The notes: a model not told the origin generated them from the letters alone. Shown: positions 33,801-45,900, numbered from the stretch's first letter. The stretch: 64,000 bases of DNA from Euprymna scolopes (GCA_024364805.1 CM044501.1:111124919-111188918); one strand, 5' to 3'. Translations and numbers: made by a program.

Positions 33801-35009
33801 AAACATTTATGGTCAATTTTCAACAAAAGTATTAGCATGGTTTTAAATAAGTCAAAAATTTGATAGTGAAGATTACACAAACAAATTTACATAGTTAATG
33901 ATTATTTGTCCCAAAAAACAACGGATTTGAAGAAATGAACCAACACTGCTGGTGGCCTCTTCGGAACATCAGGCATAGGTTAAACACTTAAATGAATCTT
34001 CTTTGCCACTTCTCTCGTATAATTCTTTGTCTCCCTCCTCTTTCCAGCATCTGTAAGCCAAATGATTTACCTTGATGTGAGTCTTATATAGCTGTGGCCT
34101 TCACACTATAAATTGATTAGTTTGGATTGACCAACAAGCAAGCATATCATTACTAAGCAAATATCAACCTTTCAGTGACTCTTGACTTTCTCTCTTCACT
34201 ATTTTGGGCGTTTTTATACGAAGTGTTAACATGTTTTTCTTTTTGATTAACTGATGAAAGTTCTTGGCTGAAGAAATGGTAATCATTGACCAACCAGTGC
34301 TGTTTGTAAATTGCCATTTAATGTAAAGATTTACTACTGGAATAAGAAACTGTATCACAATGAGGTATCAAAACAGCAAATTGATGGAGACCAGTAGACT
34401 AACATGTCAAACGAGCTAGAACAAAAGGAGCAGGGAATAGACAATTCTGAAGAACGTCTACCATAATAATATTTATAGAAAAGACTATCATATCCCATGT
34501 CTGAGGGAGAGGTTGCAGAGAAGAAACGCTTCTATGCCTATCAAGGGCCCTATGACTACAATACTGTGTACATGGTCATAGTAGGAATAAAGAACAGGTG
34601 TGAGAAAGTGTTAGTTAAAGAGAACTAACTTTACAAGAAGTAGAAAGAGCAATGGATCTAATATATGAACTCCAGAAAGATTTGATGAGAAAGAAAGATG
34701 AAGTTTCAGAGTTGATTTCTCCTTAAGAGCAGAGAAATCTCGGGAAGAAAAGGGGCACACCTATGATTGAAAGACACATGCTGAGTCTTAACAGGATTAA
34801 ATGAAACGAACCATTTCATACCCCAATTTACAACTGAAAAGTCAGTCAACTTATAGATTAGCTGCATATTTCAACTGATCCAAGGGAGATGGGCAACATC
34901 AACACCAGAATACTGCTGTCATCATCATCGTTGTCGTCATCATCATCATCGTCATCTAATCTTTTCAGTCATATTCTATAGAAGATGATTGATAAAGAAA
35001 CAGTATTAT
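33801..35009. other. Unassigned sequence
   Basis: No gene recognised. A (ATC)n-like patch lies at 34918-34956. Confidence 0.4.
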
Positions 35010-35240
35010 TTGGACTATTGTTTTCATCTTCAGTGTTATTTTGACAATGTTTCTTTATGTAACCCTCGACCTTCTTCAGGTGCATCTTGTCAAACTTGAA
35101 AATCTGCACAGAATTTCAAACAGAATCCTTTCCAAATACAAGTCTTAATTCGTAATTGTATTCTCAGTATTACCCGTACTGAGGATTGAATCGGATTATA
35201 ACTGATTATTACTTTACACTTGCTGTATTACAGATAAGTG
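35010..35240 (-). mobile_element. Palindromic repeat family X copy
   Basis: ATTATTTGGACTATTGTTTT CATCTT, then aaccctcgaccttcttcagg tgcatcttgtcaaact, tctgcacagaatttc and tattacccgtactgaggatt gaatc. It holds the same blocks as 60531-60855 with one end inverted. Confidence 0.65.
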
Positions 35241-35774
35241 TTAAGTAATAATCAGTTCGGTCTGCAAGGGCCATCATACAATGGATGAAAGTGCATAGAG
35301 ATACAGTATTGTGCACTCTAATTTTGAAAAATACTAACATAAAAAATAAATCGACCGTCACTGAAAATAGTAAGTTAACGTTAAGTAGCCTTTAGGAGAG
35401 GGGAAAAACAGCTATTAATGATACAAGAGAAAGAATTGTACATTTATAAAGATATTAGATTTTGTTTGCGTTTAAATTTGATCAAAATACCCCCCTCCCC
35501 CTCAAAAAAGCAAAATAAACGTGATATCGCAAGTTCAAATTAAAAGTAATTTCACTCAATTTACCCATGTTGTGCTCTAAACTAACTAGTTTGCGATACT
35601 TAATAATGCTAAACAGATCTTCCTGGTAAATGATGAGATTGCCATCCTAAACAGAATGCGATAAAAACAAATTGTGTATAAGCGCTATGACATGATGAAT
35701 CATTTCAAGTTCAAAATCTATTTAGTGTTGCACATGAAATCTCAACAAAAACACATTTAAAATGTTCTAAGTTC
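35241..35774. other. Unassigned sequence
   Basis: No feature recognised. Confidence 0.4.
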
Positions 35775-35894
35775 TAAGAAAGAAGCTGTGTTCATGGAAT
35801 CCATGTTTAGGTTTAGGCACAGATAAAAAATGAAGGAAATTATTGAGAATGGTTTCAGCTAGATGAGTGTTTTTCGTGAAAGTTTGGCGATATT
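35775..35894 (-). mobile_element. LINE family A short fragment
   Basis: The complement covers the C-terminal coding part (TFTKNTHLAETILNNF, VPKPKHGFHEHSF). It is truncated on both sides and abuts a family X copy. Confidence 0.65.
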
Positions 35895-36260
35895 TCGGTT
35901 GATGTAATCTTCAACCTTCTTCAAGGATAGGTTGTCGAACTTGGGAATCTGCATGGAATTTTGAATGGAACCCTTTATTTAATCCACGAGGGTAGTATGT
36001 TCTTGTTGTATGCTACAACTGGGTATTTAAGATTTCTACGCAGTCATGGCTGACTGAACAAGAGCATGCTACCCCCTGCGAATTAAATTAGTTCTGTTCA
36101 AAATTTTGTGAAAATTCCAGAGTTCAGCAGAAAGATACTAGAGTTTGACAAGCTACACGTGAAGAATCACAAATTTGTTTAGGTTTCAGAATTTTTTAGA
36201 TAAAAATAATTTGAATTATTTGGACTACTGTTCTCATCTTGGATGTTATTCTGATATTTA
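35895..36260. mobile_element. Palindromic repeat family X, both arms
   Basis: The left half (ggttgatgtaatcttcaacc ttcttcaagg..cttgggaatctgcatggaat..acaactgggt) and the right half (gcagtcatggctgactgaac..ttcagcagaaagatactaga gtttgacaag) are inverted copies meeting near 36030. The right half continues to tatttggactactgttctca tcttggatgtt. This copy shows the foldback structure of the family best. Confidence 0.65.
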
Positions 36261-37046
36261 TGTTCAGTTTATGATTCTATCTTTCGTCAGATTGCGTAAG
36301 CAGTCGGCAAATGTCAAAACAAAGACTGCCATCTGATGGAATTTCCACCCTTTTCCTCATGTTAAGAATGGCTTTCTATCTAGATGTCCATTCTTAACAT
36401 GGGGGAAAGGAGGGATCATGTTGACATCTCGTGTTGAAAAATCATTTTCAGTTTAAAATTTTAATGTCTTTATTTAATTTCACTGAAACTTGTCTTCTAA
36501 CAGCTAATTGGATAATCGTTTCGGCATCTTCCGGCTGCTTATATAATCTGTTGGAAGATACCAATGCAAAGTTGCCGAAGATTGGGTTGTAAAAACTGGA
36601 TCAGTATTATTCTTACGTTTCAGTCAATGTAACCTCCAACTTGAGGGTTTTTTTTTTTTTTTTCATTAAAAAAAGATTTTAGTAATTCATACTTGTACTA
36701 AGTAAATGCTATGTACAGAGTTCGCATAGACTTGAAAATTCCTTGGGTTTTGATTTTTTTGTCTTAAAAAGGCCTTATTTCTATTATTACCTTGAAAAAT
36801 TCTTGAAAATGTCTTGACAATTGTATTTTTTATGTCCAGTAAAAATTTGTGTTACAATATTAAAAATAATATCACAATAAATGCTATTAAATTATTTTTT
36901 AAGTATTAATAAAATACTATCAAAATAATTTTGTAAATGTTGAAAATAAAATCAAAATACATTGTTCTAAAATTGCATTGTATTTTTGTGAATACAAGAG
37001 TTACGTCCCTTTATCACAAAACTTTTACAATATTTTCCATATAACA
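36261..37046. other. Unassigned sequence with an M2-core palindrome
   Basis: At 36358-36405 tcatgttaagaatgg and ccattcttaacatgg form a palindrome made of two inverted M2-like cores. A family X scrap (cgtttcagtcaatgtaacct ccaactt) lies near 36617. The rest is AT-rich. Confidence 0.4.
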
Positions 37047-37442
37047 CTAGTTGGCAGCCCAGCATTGCCTGGTCGTACAATGTGTAAACATGATATTTTA
37101 ATTTATGCAGATTTCGTATGAATTATTATAGAATCAATCCTCTATTGAATATTATATATTACGAGGAATAGTTTGGCCGGTGGACTAATTCGCAGAAAAC
37201 ATTTAAAAATTAAAAAATGATAATGTCGTTCATCGAATTCCATCTGTGTTTGTTCACAATATCATGTGAGTTAATATTTGGGCTTGAAGTTGAATGCCCT
37301 GGAAAAGTCACTTGTGATTAATGTTTTGTTTAAAAATATGCAAACAAATAAATGATTTGCGGTGATTTTAAATGATACCTCTGCTTTTATCATAAATTGA
37401 ACTCCTTAAGAAAAAAAACTAAAATAAAATAATGAGGTACAT

Positions 37443-37505
37443 CCAGGCTTAAACAGGAGATCATTTAATCTGCTGTTGAATACTCTACCACTAAGCTATC
37501 TCTTC
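37443..37505 (-). other. tRNA-like segment inside the Helitron
   Basis: The complement has a good A box (TAGCTTAGTGGTAGAG), a middle loop region and a degenerate B box (GTTTAAGCCTGG). The same position is tRNA-like in the copies at 43435, 47640 and 56330. It is a captured tRNA-derived sequence rather than a tRNA gene. Confidence 0.55.
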
Positions 37506-37770
37506 AGATTATTATAAATTTTTTTTTTTAAGAAGAAATGATTTGCTCAAATTTTATTATCTCCCTTGCTATTATAACATTGAATATTCCCCTGTAAAAA
37601 TTATTCTTTTTTATCTATAATAGAGAAAAGCTATTTTTAAGATGAGATTTTTTTCGATACTTATCAGATAAATTTCTGTACAAAACATATCTAAGAACAC
37701 TACCAGACATATAAATTTGTGTGAAATTTGCAAAAAATTATGCTCAGCTGTTTCGGAACCTATGAGGAAG

Positions 37771-37773
<3 letters not shown>

Positions 37774-37814
<41 letters not shown>
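37774..37814. repeat. (AC)n microsatellite inside the Helitron 5' end
   Basis: About 20 AC units. The same tract in shorter form lies in the other copies' 5' ends. Confidence 0.95.
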
Positions 37815-37817
<3 letters not shown>

Positions 37818-37836
37818 GTGACTTTTCTATAATAGA

Positions 37837-38189
37837 GATTGGGTAGTTTAATGATAAAGAGGTGTAACTTTTGTATTCACAATACTAGAAATTCAAAATT
37901 TAAAAGTGAAGCAGACACAGTATAGATCAATCTACAGTGGAGAAAATATTTAATTCCGCTTGGTTAGCCAAATATAAGTGGGTCAGGAAATATAAATATG
38001 ATTGTCGGCAGGCATATTGTTTTGTATGTAAATGAAAATGACTTTTCTTGTCAGTTAAGTTTTTTGGTTTATTATATCATTTTTTATACATCAAATTTTT
38101 TTTTGAAAACTTGAATTTTGTTTGGAGAAGGCCTTGAAAAACTTTGAAAAGTCCTTGAAAATGGATATTGAAAATCTATACGAACCCTA
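37837..38189. other. Unassigned sequence
   Basis: No feature recognised. Confidence 0.4.
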
Positions 38190-38450
38190 ATGCAACAATC
38201 AGTTCTAAATGATATTCTTCTGGAAGTTGAAGGTTCAATTCTCACTGTGGCCGATACTAAGAATACAATTATGAATTACTTAAGTCTTCTACTTGGTCAT
38301 GGCTGATGGAATCTTAGCAGTCTGCCCCATAGATTAAATAAGTTTCCATTAGAAATCCTGTACAGATTACTGAGTTCAACAAGACATATTGAATAAGTTA
38401 GAAGTTATATCGGCCTAAACGTTAAAATAATTTCCAACATGAGAAGCATA
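38190..38450 (+). mobile_element. Palindromic repeat family X copy
   Basis: It runs from gttctaaatgatattcttct ggaagttgaaggttcaattc (tRNA-like end with B box) through gtcatggctgatggaatctt to taatttccaacatgagaagc atagtccgaataat. The order is the same as the complement of 60531-60780, except at the outer end. Confidence 0.6.
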
Positions 38451-38559
38451 GTCCGAATAATCAAAATGAAACCAGTTCTTTTGCCATCACTCAGGACGTT
38501 ATTAGTATCACTTGTTATTAGTATCACTTGTAACTTGCTTTTGTAACTTGTCTTATGTA

Positions 38560-38830
38560 CTAGCAGGAAGCCAGGTGTTGCCCAGTTGTAAAATATGCTT
38601 AAATATGATATTTTAATTCATGCAGATTTCATATTTATTACCATAGAGCCAATTCTCTAATGCTTATTATATTGTACCAAATATATATAGTAATGATTTC
38701 AAAAGTAAAAAAAAAAATGACTTTGGTGCTATCAGATAGAATGGAAACCAAAACATTTACACTCCAGCCTTAATCAATACTGTTTGATCTATCAACAGAT
38801 GGATAAGAAGGGTTAAAAATTAAGTGACTT
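38560..38830 (-). mobile_element. Helitron 3' part
   Basis: The minus-strand end reads CAACTGGGCAACACCTGGCT TCCTGCTAG then T. The internal sequence (gcttaaatatgatattttaa, catgcagatttcat) matches the copies at 37047 and 39859. Confidence 0.65.
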
Positions 38831-39118
38831 CAAGCTAGAGATGCCTATTTGCACATGCGCAGAAGTAACAAGTTTAGTCGACTTACTTCTGCCAAGGTCA
38901 ACTTTTTGGTTTCTTAATTTTGACCCCTTTTAGCAGCTATTTTTACTGGCTAGAAAATATGCATAGATAGAACTGAGCATAATATTTAAATGAAACCAAT
39001 TATATAAGAAATCTGATCCCGACACTAAATATGTTTTTTATATTTCTCATAAACGTTTTAGATGCCTTTTTTTTTTAAAAAACTTATTTTTTATTTTTTT
39101 TTTATTTTTATTTTTATT
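38831..39118. other. AT-rich spacer
   Basis: Ends in the T-rich run (39067-39130) that forms the A-tail of the following minus-strand LINE. Confidence 0.4.
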
Positions 39119-39490
39119 TTATTTTTTTTTACATAGGCATCACCACATTATCAAGGCCAAGAGGCCACTCAAGGATAAGGGTTAAAGAGTGTACAGTAGA
39201 AATTGGACATTATAGTAATCATTAGTAATGAAAATTTGGTAAAGTTGATAACTTATATGGAACGGCTCATCAAGAACTTATTTACGTTAGACTTGAAGAC
39301 AACCATATTGTAGTCAGCCGGAAAGCAGGAAAACGGAAGACAATTCCACAGGCGTGCAGTTCTAAGAAAAAAGCTTTGTTCATGGAATCTACGTTTAGGT
39401 TTAGGCACAGATAAAGAGTGGGGGGAATTATTGATAGTGTTTACAGCTAGACGAGTGTTTCTTGTGAAAGTTTGGCGAGGGGGGACCATA
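39119..39490 (-). mobile_element. LINE family A 3' end
   Basis: The complement encodes VPPRQTFTRNTRLAVNTINN through VFKSNVNKFLMSRSI, an uninterrupted C-terminal frame (39253-39489). The 3' UTR hairpin and a long A-rich tail follow. It is 5'-truncated and the frame is well kept, so it is probably one of the younger insertions. Confidence 0.85.
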
Positions 39491-39858
39491 TTTACTAAGC
39501 ATTTAATTTTTACAGCGGAGAAAATGGGTTGATAATATTAAATAATAAGTTTGGATGCCTGCCATCTGATATGGATTGAATCCTCATATACATTTACCAA
39601 GCAGTCTTTGTCTACTAAGCCCAATGCAGTTTCTCAAGTTTCCAGTCCCTAGTTTCTTCTTTGACCTACATAATGATTTCTGAAAGGATTGCTTTATGGT
39701 GCTCAACAACACCATTTGATCATGGGTATATGCCGCGGTTGTTTTAATTATAGATTCAACATTAGTAATTTCTTGAAACTTAACAGCATTATCTATACAA
39801 AATGTGTCTTTTAGTCTATACATACCTTTAATAAAAATACATTCAATTTTATTTATTA
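39491..39858. other. Unassigned sequence
   Basis: The complement holds a 97-codon open frame (39584-39877) of no recognised family. Confidence 0.3.
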
Positions 39859-40017
39859 CTAGCAGGCCACCCAGCATTGCCCGGTCCTAAGATACACTTA
39901 AATATGATATTTTAATCCATGCAGATAATGTATTTATTATTATAGAGACAATTTTCTATCGATTGTTACATTAAACCTAATATATATAGCACTGAGATCA
40001 AAACTAAATATATATGA
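39859..40017 (-). mobile_element. Helitron 3' part, split by an LTR element
   Basis: The minus-strand end reads GACCGGGCAATGCTGGGTGG CCTGCTAG then T. The same element appears to resume at 43420 (tcagctagaatcgaaaccaa aac), matching the sequence order of the 38560 copy. Confidence 0.6.
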
Positions 40018-40165
40018 TTGGGATGAATGTCATATTAGCATTGTTACTGTGTGTAAAATTTTAGCAATTGTTCATTTTTCTATTTCAACATTCATACCTG
40101 TGATTCGAGATGGATAAAGCCTTATTAACTGGTTTTCATTCGTCTTCCATGTTCCGAATCATTAT
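40018..40165 (+). repeat. 5' LTR of the Ty3/gypsy-like element
   Basis: Matches 43270-43418 over about 145 bases (blocks gtcatattagcattgttact and ataaagccttattaactggt). Roughly one base in seven differs, which points to an old insertion. The exact ends are uncertain. Confidence 0.75.
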
Positions 40166-43100
40166 AATTTATTTGTCTAAAATCTAATTCAAAATAGACC
40201 AATTTCTGAACCGACAGCGTTTTGATAACCTTTCAGCACCTGATTCCGCATACCATTGAACACATTGGCTCTGTACACATTCAACAACTTCCTGAGGTCA
40301 ATCGACTGTCCACCAACTAGTAAACTAAACTTTCTTACCAATTACATCTCCCCATCATGTGTACAAATTAATAGCAAATTGTGACTCGTATGAATCAGCC
40401 ATCGTTAACTTCAGTCTCTTTTCGTAAAGCCCTCTAACATCGTTCATTCTAGACAGATTTTTGCAACCTTTAGGCAGAAGCCTGGTAAAACGATTTTTTT
40501 CAGAAGGTAGATTCACTTACTGCGGATTGTCACTTTGAGGTAGTAACGGCCAAAGAACATTGTAGCCAGGTGTGTTTGTAATGAAAAAAAAACAGCCATA
40601 CAATGTCTGAAAGTTATTATTTTAGTAATAGGAGGTGGCGATAATGTGGATTAACTCTTGAAAAATTATTGTCGAAATTAGTAACACATCCAAGAATTAT
40701 GAAAAATGAAGTTTTAGTTATTTGATTGGTGTGTTTATAATGAAATAAACAGCCCAGCCAATGTAGCAAATTTATGATTTTAACAGTTTGTGATGTCTTC
40801 ATAACAGACGTTCGCTCTCATACAATTCGACAACGACTCTTAGAAACGACACTCAATTGGAAAGATGCTTTTGACATAGCTCATTCTCTAGAAACAGCCA
40901 GGAAACAAACTGAATCTTCTATCAACCTCACACCATGTGGTGCCACCACCGAACCATCAGTGATTTGTGAGGTTTCTTGTACTTCCAAAAATGTTTCAGC
41001 TACTGCAGAGGGGGGGGGGTGTTTCTTCTGCAGTAATTAACATCCACAAATTAAATGCCTCACCCGTGATACGAACTGTAGAAGCTGCAGCAAAAGGGGA
41101 CATTTCCAACTAGTTTGGCTATCAAATTGCTCCCCTAAGAAGGTGACTTCTGCTTGTGAATCATCAATCGCATCCATTGTAACATCTGCATCACCTGATT
41201 GTGTGTCGAAAGCCATAATTAAACTTTCAGTGAATGGAGTAATCCTGGAGGCTCTGGTGGATGCTGGTGTCAGAAAGCAATATATCATCGAACATCATCC
41301 ATCAGTACGACTGACCAACAGAATCTTCTCATAGGAAGATATCAATGGCGTCCACAGCTTTATCAAGCAGTACATTAGGTCACTGCAATGCGACATTAAC
41401 ATAAAAGGTTTACCCACGTTTCAAACTTCCAGTCCTTCTCTTTGCTCAGACGTTTTACTTGGCCATGACTTTCTCAAACTACACTCAAAGGTAGAAATAC
41501 CCTCTGGAGGTCACAAAGATCCCTTTTTTATATGCAACATAATGGTGTCCTGTCTTGTTTCTCCACCACTATTCAAACATTTATCGCCTAGTTGCAAGTG
41601 TATTGCTACAAAATCCAGAAGACGCTCATTGATCCATCAGCAGTTTCTACAATCTAAAATTCATGACCTTCTAAAAGATGGTGTTATTGAACCCTCTTGC
41701 TCTCCCTGGAGAGCACAGGTTCTAGTAACCACTAATGAAAGATACAAATGTCTTGTTATTGACTAAAGTCAGACCATCAACCGGTTCATGTACCTTGATG
41801 TTTATTCTTTATCAAGAATTGATGAACTCGTCAAAAAAAATCGCTATTCTGTTTTTACTATCCTGGATTTGTAGAATGTTTATCAAATACACAAGAAGAG
41901 AAGAAATTCACAGCTTTTGAAATCTGTGGAAATCTATATCAATTCTCACCATATTTCATTTGGCATAACAAATGGTGTATCATGTTTCCAACGATTGATA
42001 AACAATCTAATAAAATGTGAGAATGTTGCCGACACTTTCACGGATGCTGATAACATCACCATATGCGGCCATAATATATATCCAGCAAAATAAAAAATGA
42101 AAAGGTAGAACGCCAGAGAATCGAACTATCATCCCTTACATTTGATGTAATACATAGTCCAGGGAAAGGTAATGCAGCCGCAGACACACTTTGTGTCATC
42201 CAGCCATCACACGAATATCTCATTTTGTATGTCTGCATAACCTCCCTTACTCGATTGAGGATATTTAACAAACTATTGGGAATGGTTCCGTCTGTACAAA
42301 ATTAAAACCACAATTTTTACATCCCACTAATTCTAAGCTTGTCAAAGGGGCACAACCATTTGAACGCTTAAGTGTTGACTTTAAAGGTATCCTGCCATCT
42401 AATATTCAAAACAAATATCTATTAACAATTATTGACGAATATTCACGCTTGCCCTTTGCCTTTCCTTGTCAAGATATATCCTCACAATCATAAATTGTTT
42501 CTCTCAACTATTTTCCCTGTTTGGCATGTCTTCCTTTATTCACGCTAACACAGGTCCAGCATTCCTTTCAACAGAACTAAGATTTTTTTGCAGAGAAAAG
42601 GAAAAGCAAGGAGCCGCACAACCACCTACAACCCACAGGGAAATGGCCAGGTAGAGCGACTAAATGCCACATTATACAAAATGATATCACTGGCATTGAA
42701 GTCGCGAAGACAGCCGATTTCTCATTGGGAATCAGTTTTGCGATGCCTTGCATTCCATTCATTCGTTATTGTGTACTGCCATTAATGCTACACCTCACGA
42801 GCGAATATTCCAGTGTAATCGAAAATCAGCATCTGGTACCTCTTTTCCCAGTTGGCTTTTGAATCCCGGTCCGGTTCTGATGACGTAACATGCAGTCCTC
42901 TAAATATGAACCCTTTATCAATGAAGTTGAATTGCTAGAATACAACCCTCAATACACCCATGTTAGACTTGCAACTTGCAGGGAGGAAACGGTGTTGCTG
43001 CGTCAACTTGCCCCAAAATCACAATGTAGCACCTGATACTAATGACTCTTATTTCACCGGAGACTTCATCTCTACAACCAGATGCCTCATTTGAATCGGA

Positions 43101-43269
43101 TGTATCTGAAGAACCTTGTGAAACCTCACAGGCTGATACAACGCTTGATATAACCTATTGGAACTCATCCTTAGACAATGTGTCCATCCCTGTCCTATAA
43201 GAAACAGAGATGCTTTAACTTGAACCTTTGTATACCATTTCATAACCTTTCCCTGAACTCTTTCTACTT

Positions 43270-43418
43270 GGGATGAAAGTCATATTAGCATTGTTACTTT
43301 GTGTAAAATCTTAGCAATTTTTCATTCTTCTGTTTCAGCACGCAATATGTGTGATTGTAAATGAATAAAGCCTTATTAACTGGTTTTCATTTGTATTTTG
43401 TGTTCCAGATCATTACAA
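43270..43418 (+). repeat. 3' LTR of the Ty3/gypsy-like element
   Basis: Direct repeat of 40018-40165, containing an AATAAA signal within aatgaataaagccttatt. Helitron sequence follows directly. Confidence 0.75.
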
Positions 43419-43420
43419 GT

Positions 43421-43496
43421 ATTGTCAGCTAGAATCGAAACCAAAACACACAATTCTCCACCCTCATTCCTTAGCCTCTCAGCCATGCCTATGTGC

Positions 43497-43532
<36 letters not shown>

Positions 43533-43545
43533 ATATGTTTAAACA
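43421..43545 (-). mobile_element. Helitron, continuation after the LTR insertion
   Basis: gctagaatcgaaaccaaaac and the tRNA-like part (complement GGCATGGCTGAGAGGCTAAG) continue the Helitron that ends at 39859. An (AT)n tract (43498-43540) follows. Confidence 0.5.
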
Positions 43546-43634
43546 ATAAATTGTCAATTTGAGATCTCAAACTTTAAAGAAGGGGGCAGTAAAAAATGTT
43601 TGTTTATTTAACTGTTTTATTAAATACAAACATT

Positions 43635-44647
43635 TTATTCTATGCGTCCATCTTCTGGGTGCACAACTTGCTGAATGCAAGCTCTAAAAGCAGGACAGGC
43701 CTTGACAGCTGACTCTTTTTTTTGATAGTGCGAAATGCTTGCTTTAGGGAGGTCCTTAAGGAGACCACACTATTATGGGGGTGGGTATTAGATTTTTTCA
43801 ACATCACTCCATAACCAATAGTCGCAGGGGTTCAAATCTGGCGAACTAGAGGGCCAGATATTTGAGGGCACAAAAAGTGGCAACTCTCTCTTCAAGAATA
43901 TCTGCACTGTTTTTGACCTATTAGCAAGTACAGTCCTGGATAAACATCACTTTCTTGGGATCATAGTTCTTCTAAATTCAGAGTAAGAGAACTTCCTCCA
44001 GAATTTTCAGATATTCCACTGTATTGATCTTCAGGTCCACTTCAATGAAGTGAGGTGACATCATTTTCCCATCGCTGACAATAACTCCAAACACTATGGC
44101 ACAAGCAGAGTGTTTACTCTGCATGACTGGAGGAAAACCAACAGGGTCATCGGTGATAACTCGAGTTTCTGTGGTTGCAGACTTCGTCCACAACAAGCTT
44201 TTTCTTGTCCACAAAAATGAGTACAATACCATGATGATGTTTCAGGTGATTGAGTAGCAAAGGGCTTCCCTCATTCAGAAAGGTCTTACATTTTGCTATA
44301 AAAATTTTATGACGTCATCTGCAATATGACTTCATCCCAAGATCTTTCCGTACTGCATTAGAATTAGTCATTTTGGTCATACTTCGCTTTTTCACTAGTT
44401 CAGCCATTGATTGTGATGGATTTGCTGCAATAGACCATTTCAAGGCACCAATAAACCTTTTGGTGCAGATTTCATCGCTTCTCGGACTGTGAGCCTTTCT
44501 TTGGATGTCTTTATTTTCCCTTAAGTTTGTTGCAACATGATAAACAGTTCTAGGAGCATAGCCAGTGTTTCCGATAATGTCAGATATCTTATGGCCAGCA
44601 TGGAACAATTCTGCAATGACTATTACATGGTGAAATTCTTCACTCAC
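43635..44647 (-). pseudogene. Tc1/mariner-superfamily transposase, decayed (DD37D-like)
   Basis: A cut-and-paste transposase of about 338 codons, the family's usual length. The N-terminal part (44315-44647, 110 residues from the chosen ATG) has a helix-turn-helix: VIVIAELFHAGHKISDIIGN, then TVYHVATNL. The catalytic domain shows first Asp in IFVDKKKLVVDEVCNHRNS (near 44210), second in VMFIQDCTC (near 43935) and third in WPSSSPDLNPCDYWLW (near 43835). The last two are about 37 residues apart, and the third catalytic residue is Asp as in mariner/maT types. It ends ACIQQVVHPEDGRIE. The frame changes between 44315 and 44232 and again near 43858, and stop codons lie after VMFIQDCTC, so no functional enzyme is made. 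Terminal repeats were not found. Confidence 0.88.
44310..44317. promoter_or_regulatory. CRE-like octamer, probably chance
   Basis: TGACGTCA occurs inside the transposase relic with no promoter context, so it is likely coincidental. Confidence 0.2.
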
Positions 44648-44783
44648 ACTTGTTTTTTTTTTTTAGTATTTTTACGTGGCTAATTTGGAACATCCGACTC
44701 TAAAGAATACAGTAGATTGATAATGCTGCTTTAAAAACTTTAATTGCAAATTGAAATTACTATTTTATCATTTACACCTTGTG

Positions 44784-44787
<4 letters not shown>

Positions 44788-44838
<51 letters not shown>

Positions 44839-45355
44839 GTATTTATGCAGTATGTTTTCATTCAGACAAAGAGTGTTTAATAGCATGAAGCATTTTTGCT
44901 TAATGAGCTATTTTTGTTATTTTTCAATTTTTATTCTTATTTCTCAGTTGAATCTGTGCAAGAAAGTTCCATAGTCATCTTCGTCCATCTGTTTTTTCTT
45001 TTGGTTGTTTTTTGCAAGTACTTTCGACTGAATTTCATCAGTCGTCTCCAGGCAGTTTTTGATTATTGTTCGTTTAAAATCTGGATGCTTTAATATGTTT
45101 CAGTTAAAATTATATTTAAATTTCTTGAACTAGTGAACTGTCTTGTGTGTAAAAAAAAAAAATATATATTTATACACATTTGTTTAATGTGTTAGGAACA
45201 TGGCTGAAATAAATGTACTCTGGTTTTAAAGGTGTGACTTACAAGATGGTATAGAATTTAGTTTTTTTATAATTTATAATTTTACATTACAACATATATG
45301 TAGATATATATATGCAACTTTGTGTGTATATGTATGTATGTGTATGTATGTATAT

Positions 45356-45445
<90 letters not shown>

Positions 45446-45863
45446 TGGTTACATACCCAGGCACTTCAAATGTTACTACTATTTACATTGTTTATTTTTG
45501 GTTGTTTAGTTCTTATATATATATTGCTTCAGTATTTTTAATGTTTGAATCCATAGGGATGATTTTTGTTTTCAACTAGGGCCTTTCTAAACTGAGAATG
45601 TGGGCGGCCATGTTATTTTAGCTGTTGGCAAATCGAGCTTGTATTAGAAAGGTGTAGGGTCAATCATCTGGACTATGTATTGATCGTGTTTCCAATGTAA
45701 CTATTGGTGTTGGAGATGCATTCTCCCAAGGGGCATTTGAATTAGTAGATCACATTGGTTTCATCGACTGATTTTGTTGTCCAGGAAGTGTTGTTTTTAA
45801 TTATACGATTAGCAGTTGTTAATTTCTTGTAGGAGATGATAAATCGGATCTTATTATTAACTG

Positions 45864-45900
<37 letters not shown>

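Larger units (their letters stand above)
37047..37836 (-). mobile_element. Helitron, non-autonomous, both ends present (790 bp)
   Basis: The minus strand begins TCTATTATAGAAAAGTCACT and a (GT)20 tract. It ends GACCAGGCAATGCTGGGCTG CCAACTAG followed by T, the hairpin plus CTAG end of Helitrons. Inside, at 37443-37505 in the same orientation, is a tRNA-like segment (ATAGCTTAGTGGTAGAGTAT). No Rep/helicase is coded. The plus-strand direct neighbours are AT-rich, as expected for A/T target insertion. Confidence 0.75.
40018..43420 (+). mobile_element. Ty3/gypsy-like LTR retrotransposon, broken fossil
   Basis: Direct terminal repeats flank the remains of gag and pol in the usual order: a gag-like region with a CCHC zinc knuckle (about 40780-41110), aspartic protease (about 41190-41300), the start of a reverse transcriptase (about 41540-41770), an RNase H-like end (about 42100-42200) and an integrase core (about 42350-42790). 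The protease-RT-RNase H-integrase order is that of the Ty3/gypsy group. The copy is clearly dead, with several breaks and missing stretches, and looks old given the divergence of its ends. It sits inside a Helitron. Confidence 0.8.

Noticed and set aside
41037-41334. Separate host genes in the 40.8-43.2 kb open frames
   Set aside because: Their order and motifs fit one decayed Ty3/gypsy-like element between two LTRs.
45312-45541. Tyr/Ile-repeat open frames over AT tracts (also at 44744 and 45836)
   Set aside because: They are translations of (TATA)n microsatellites.
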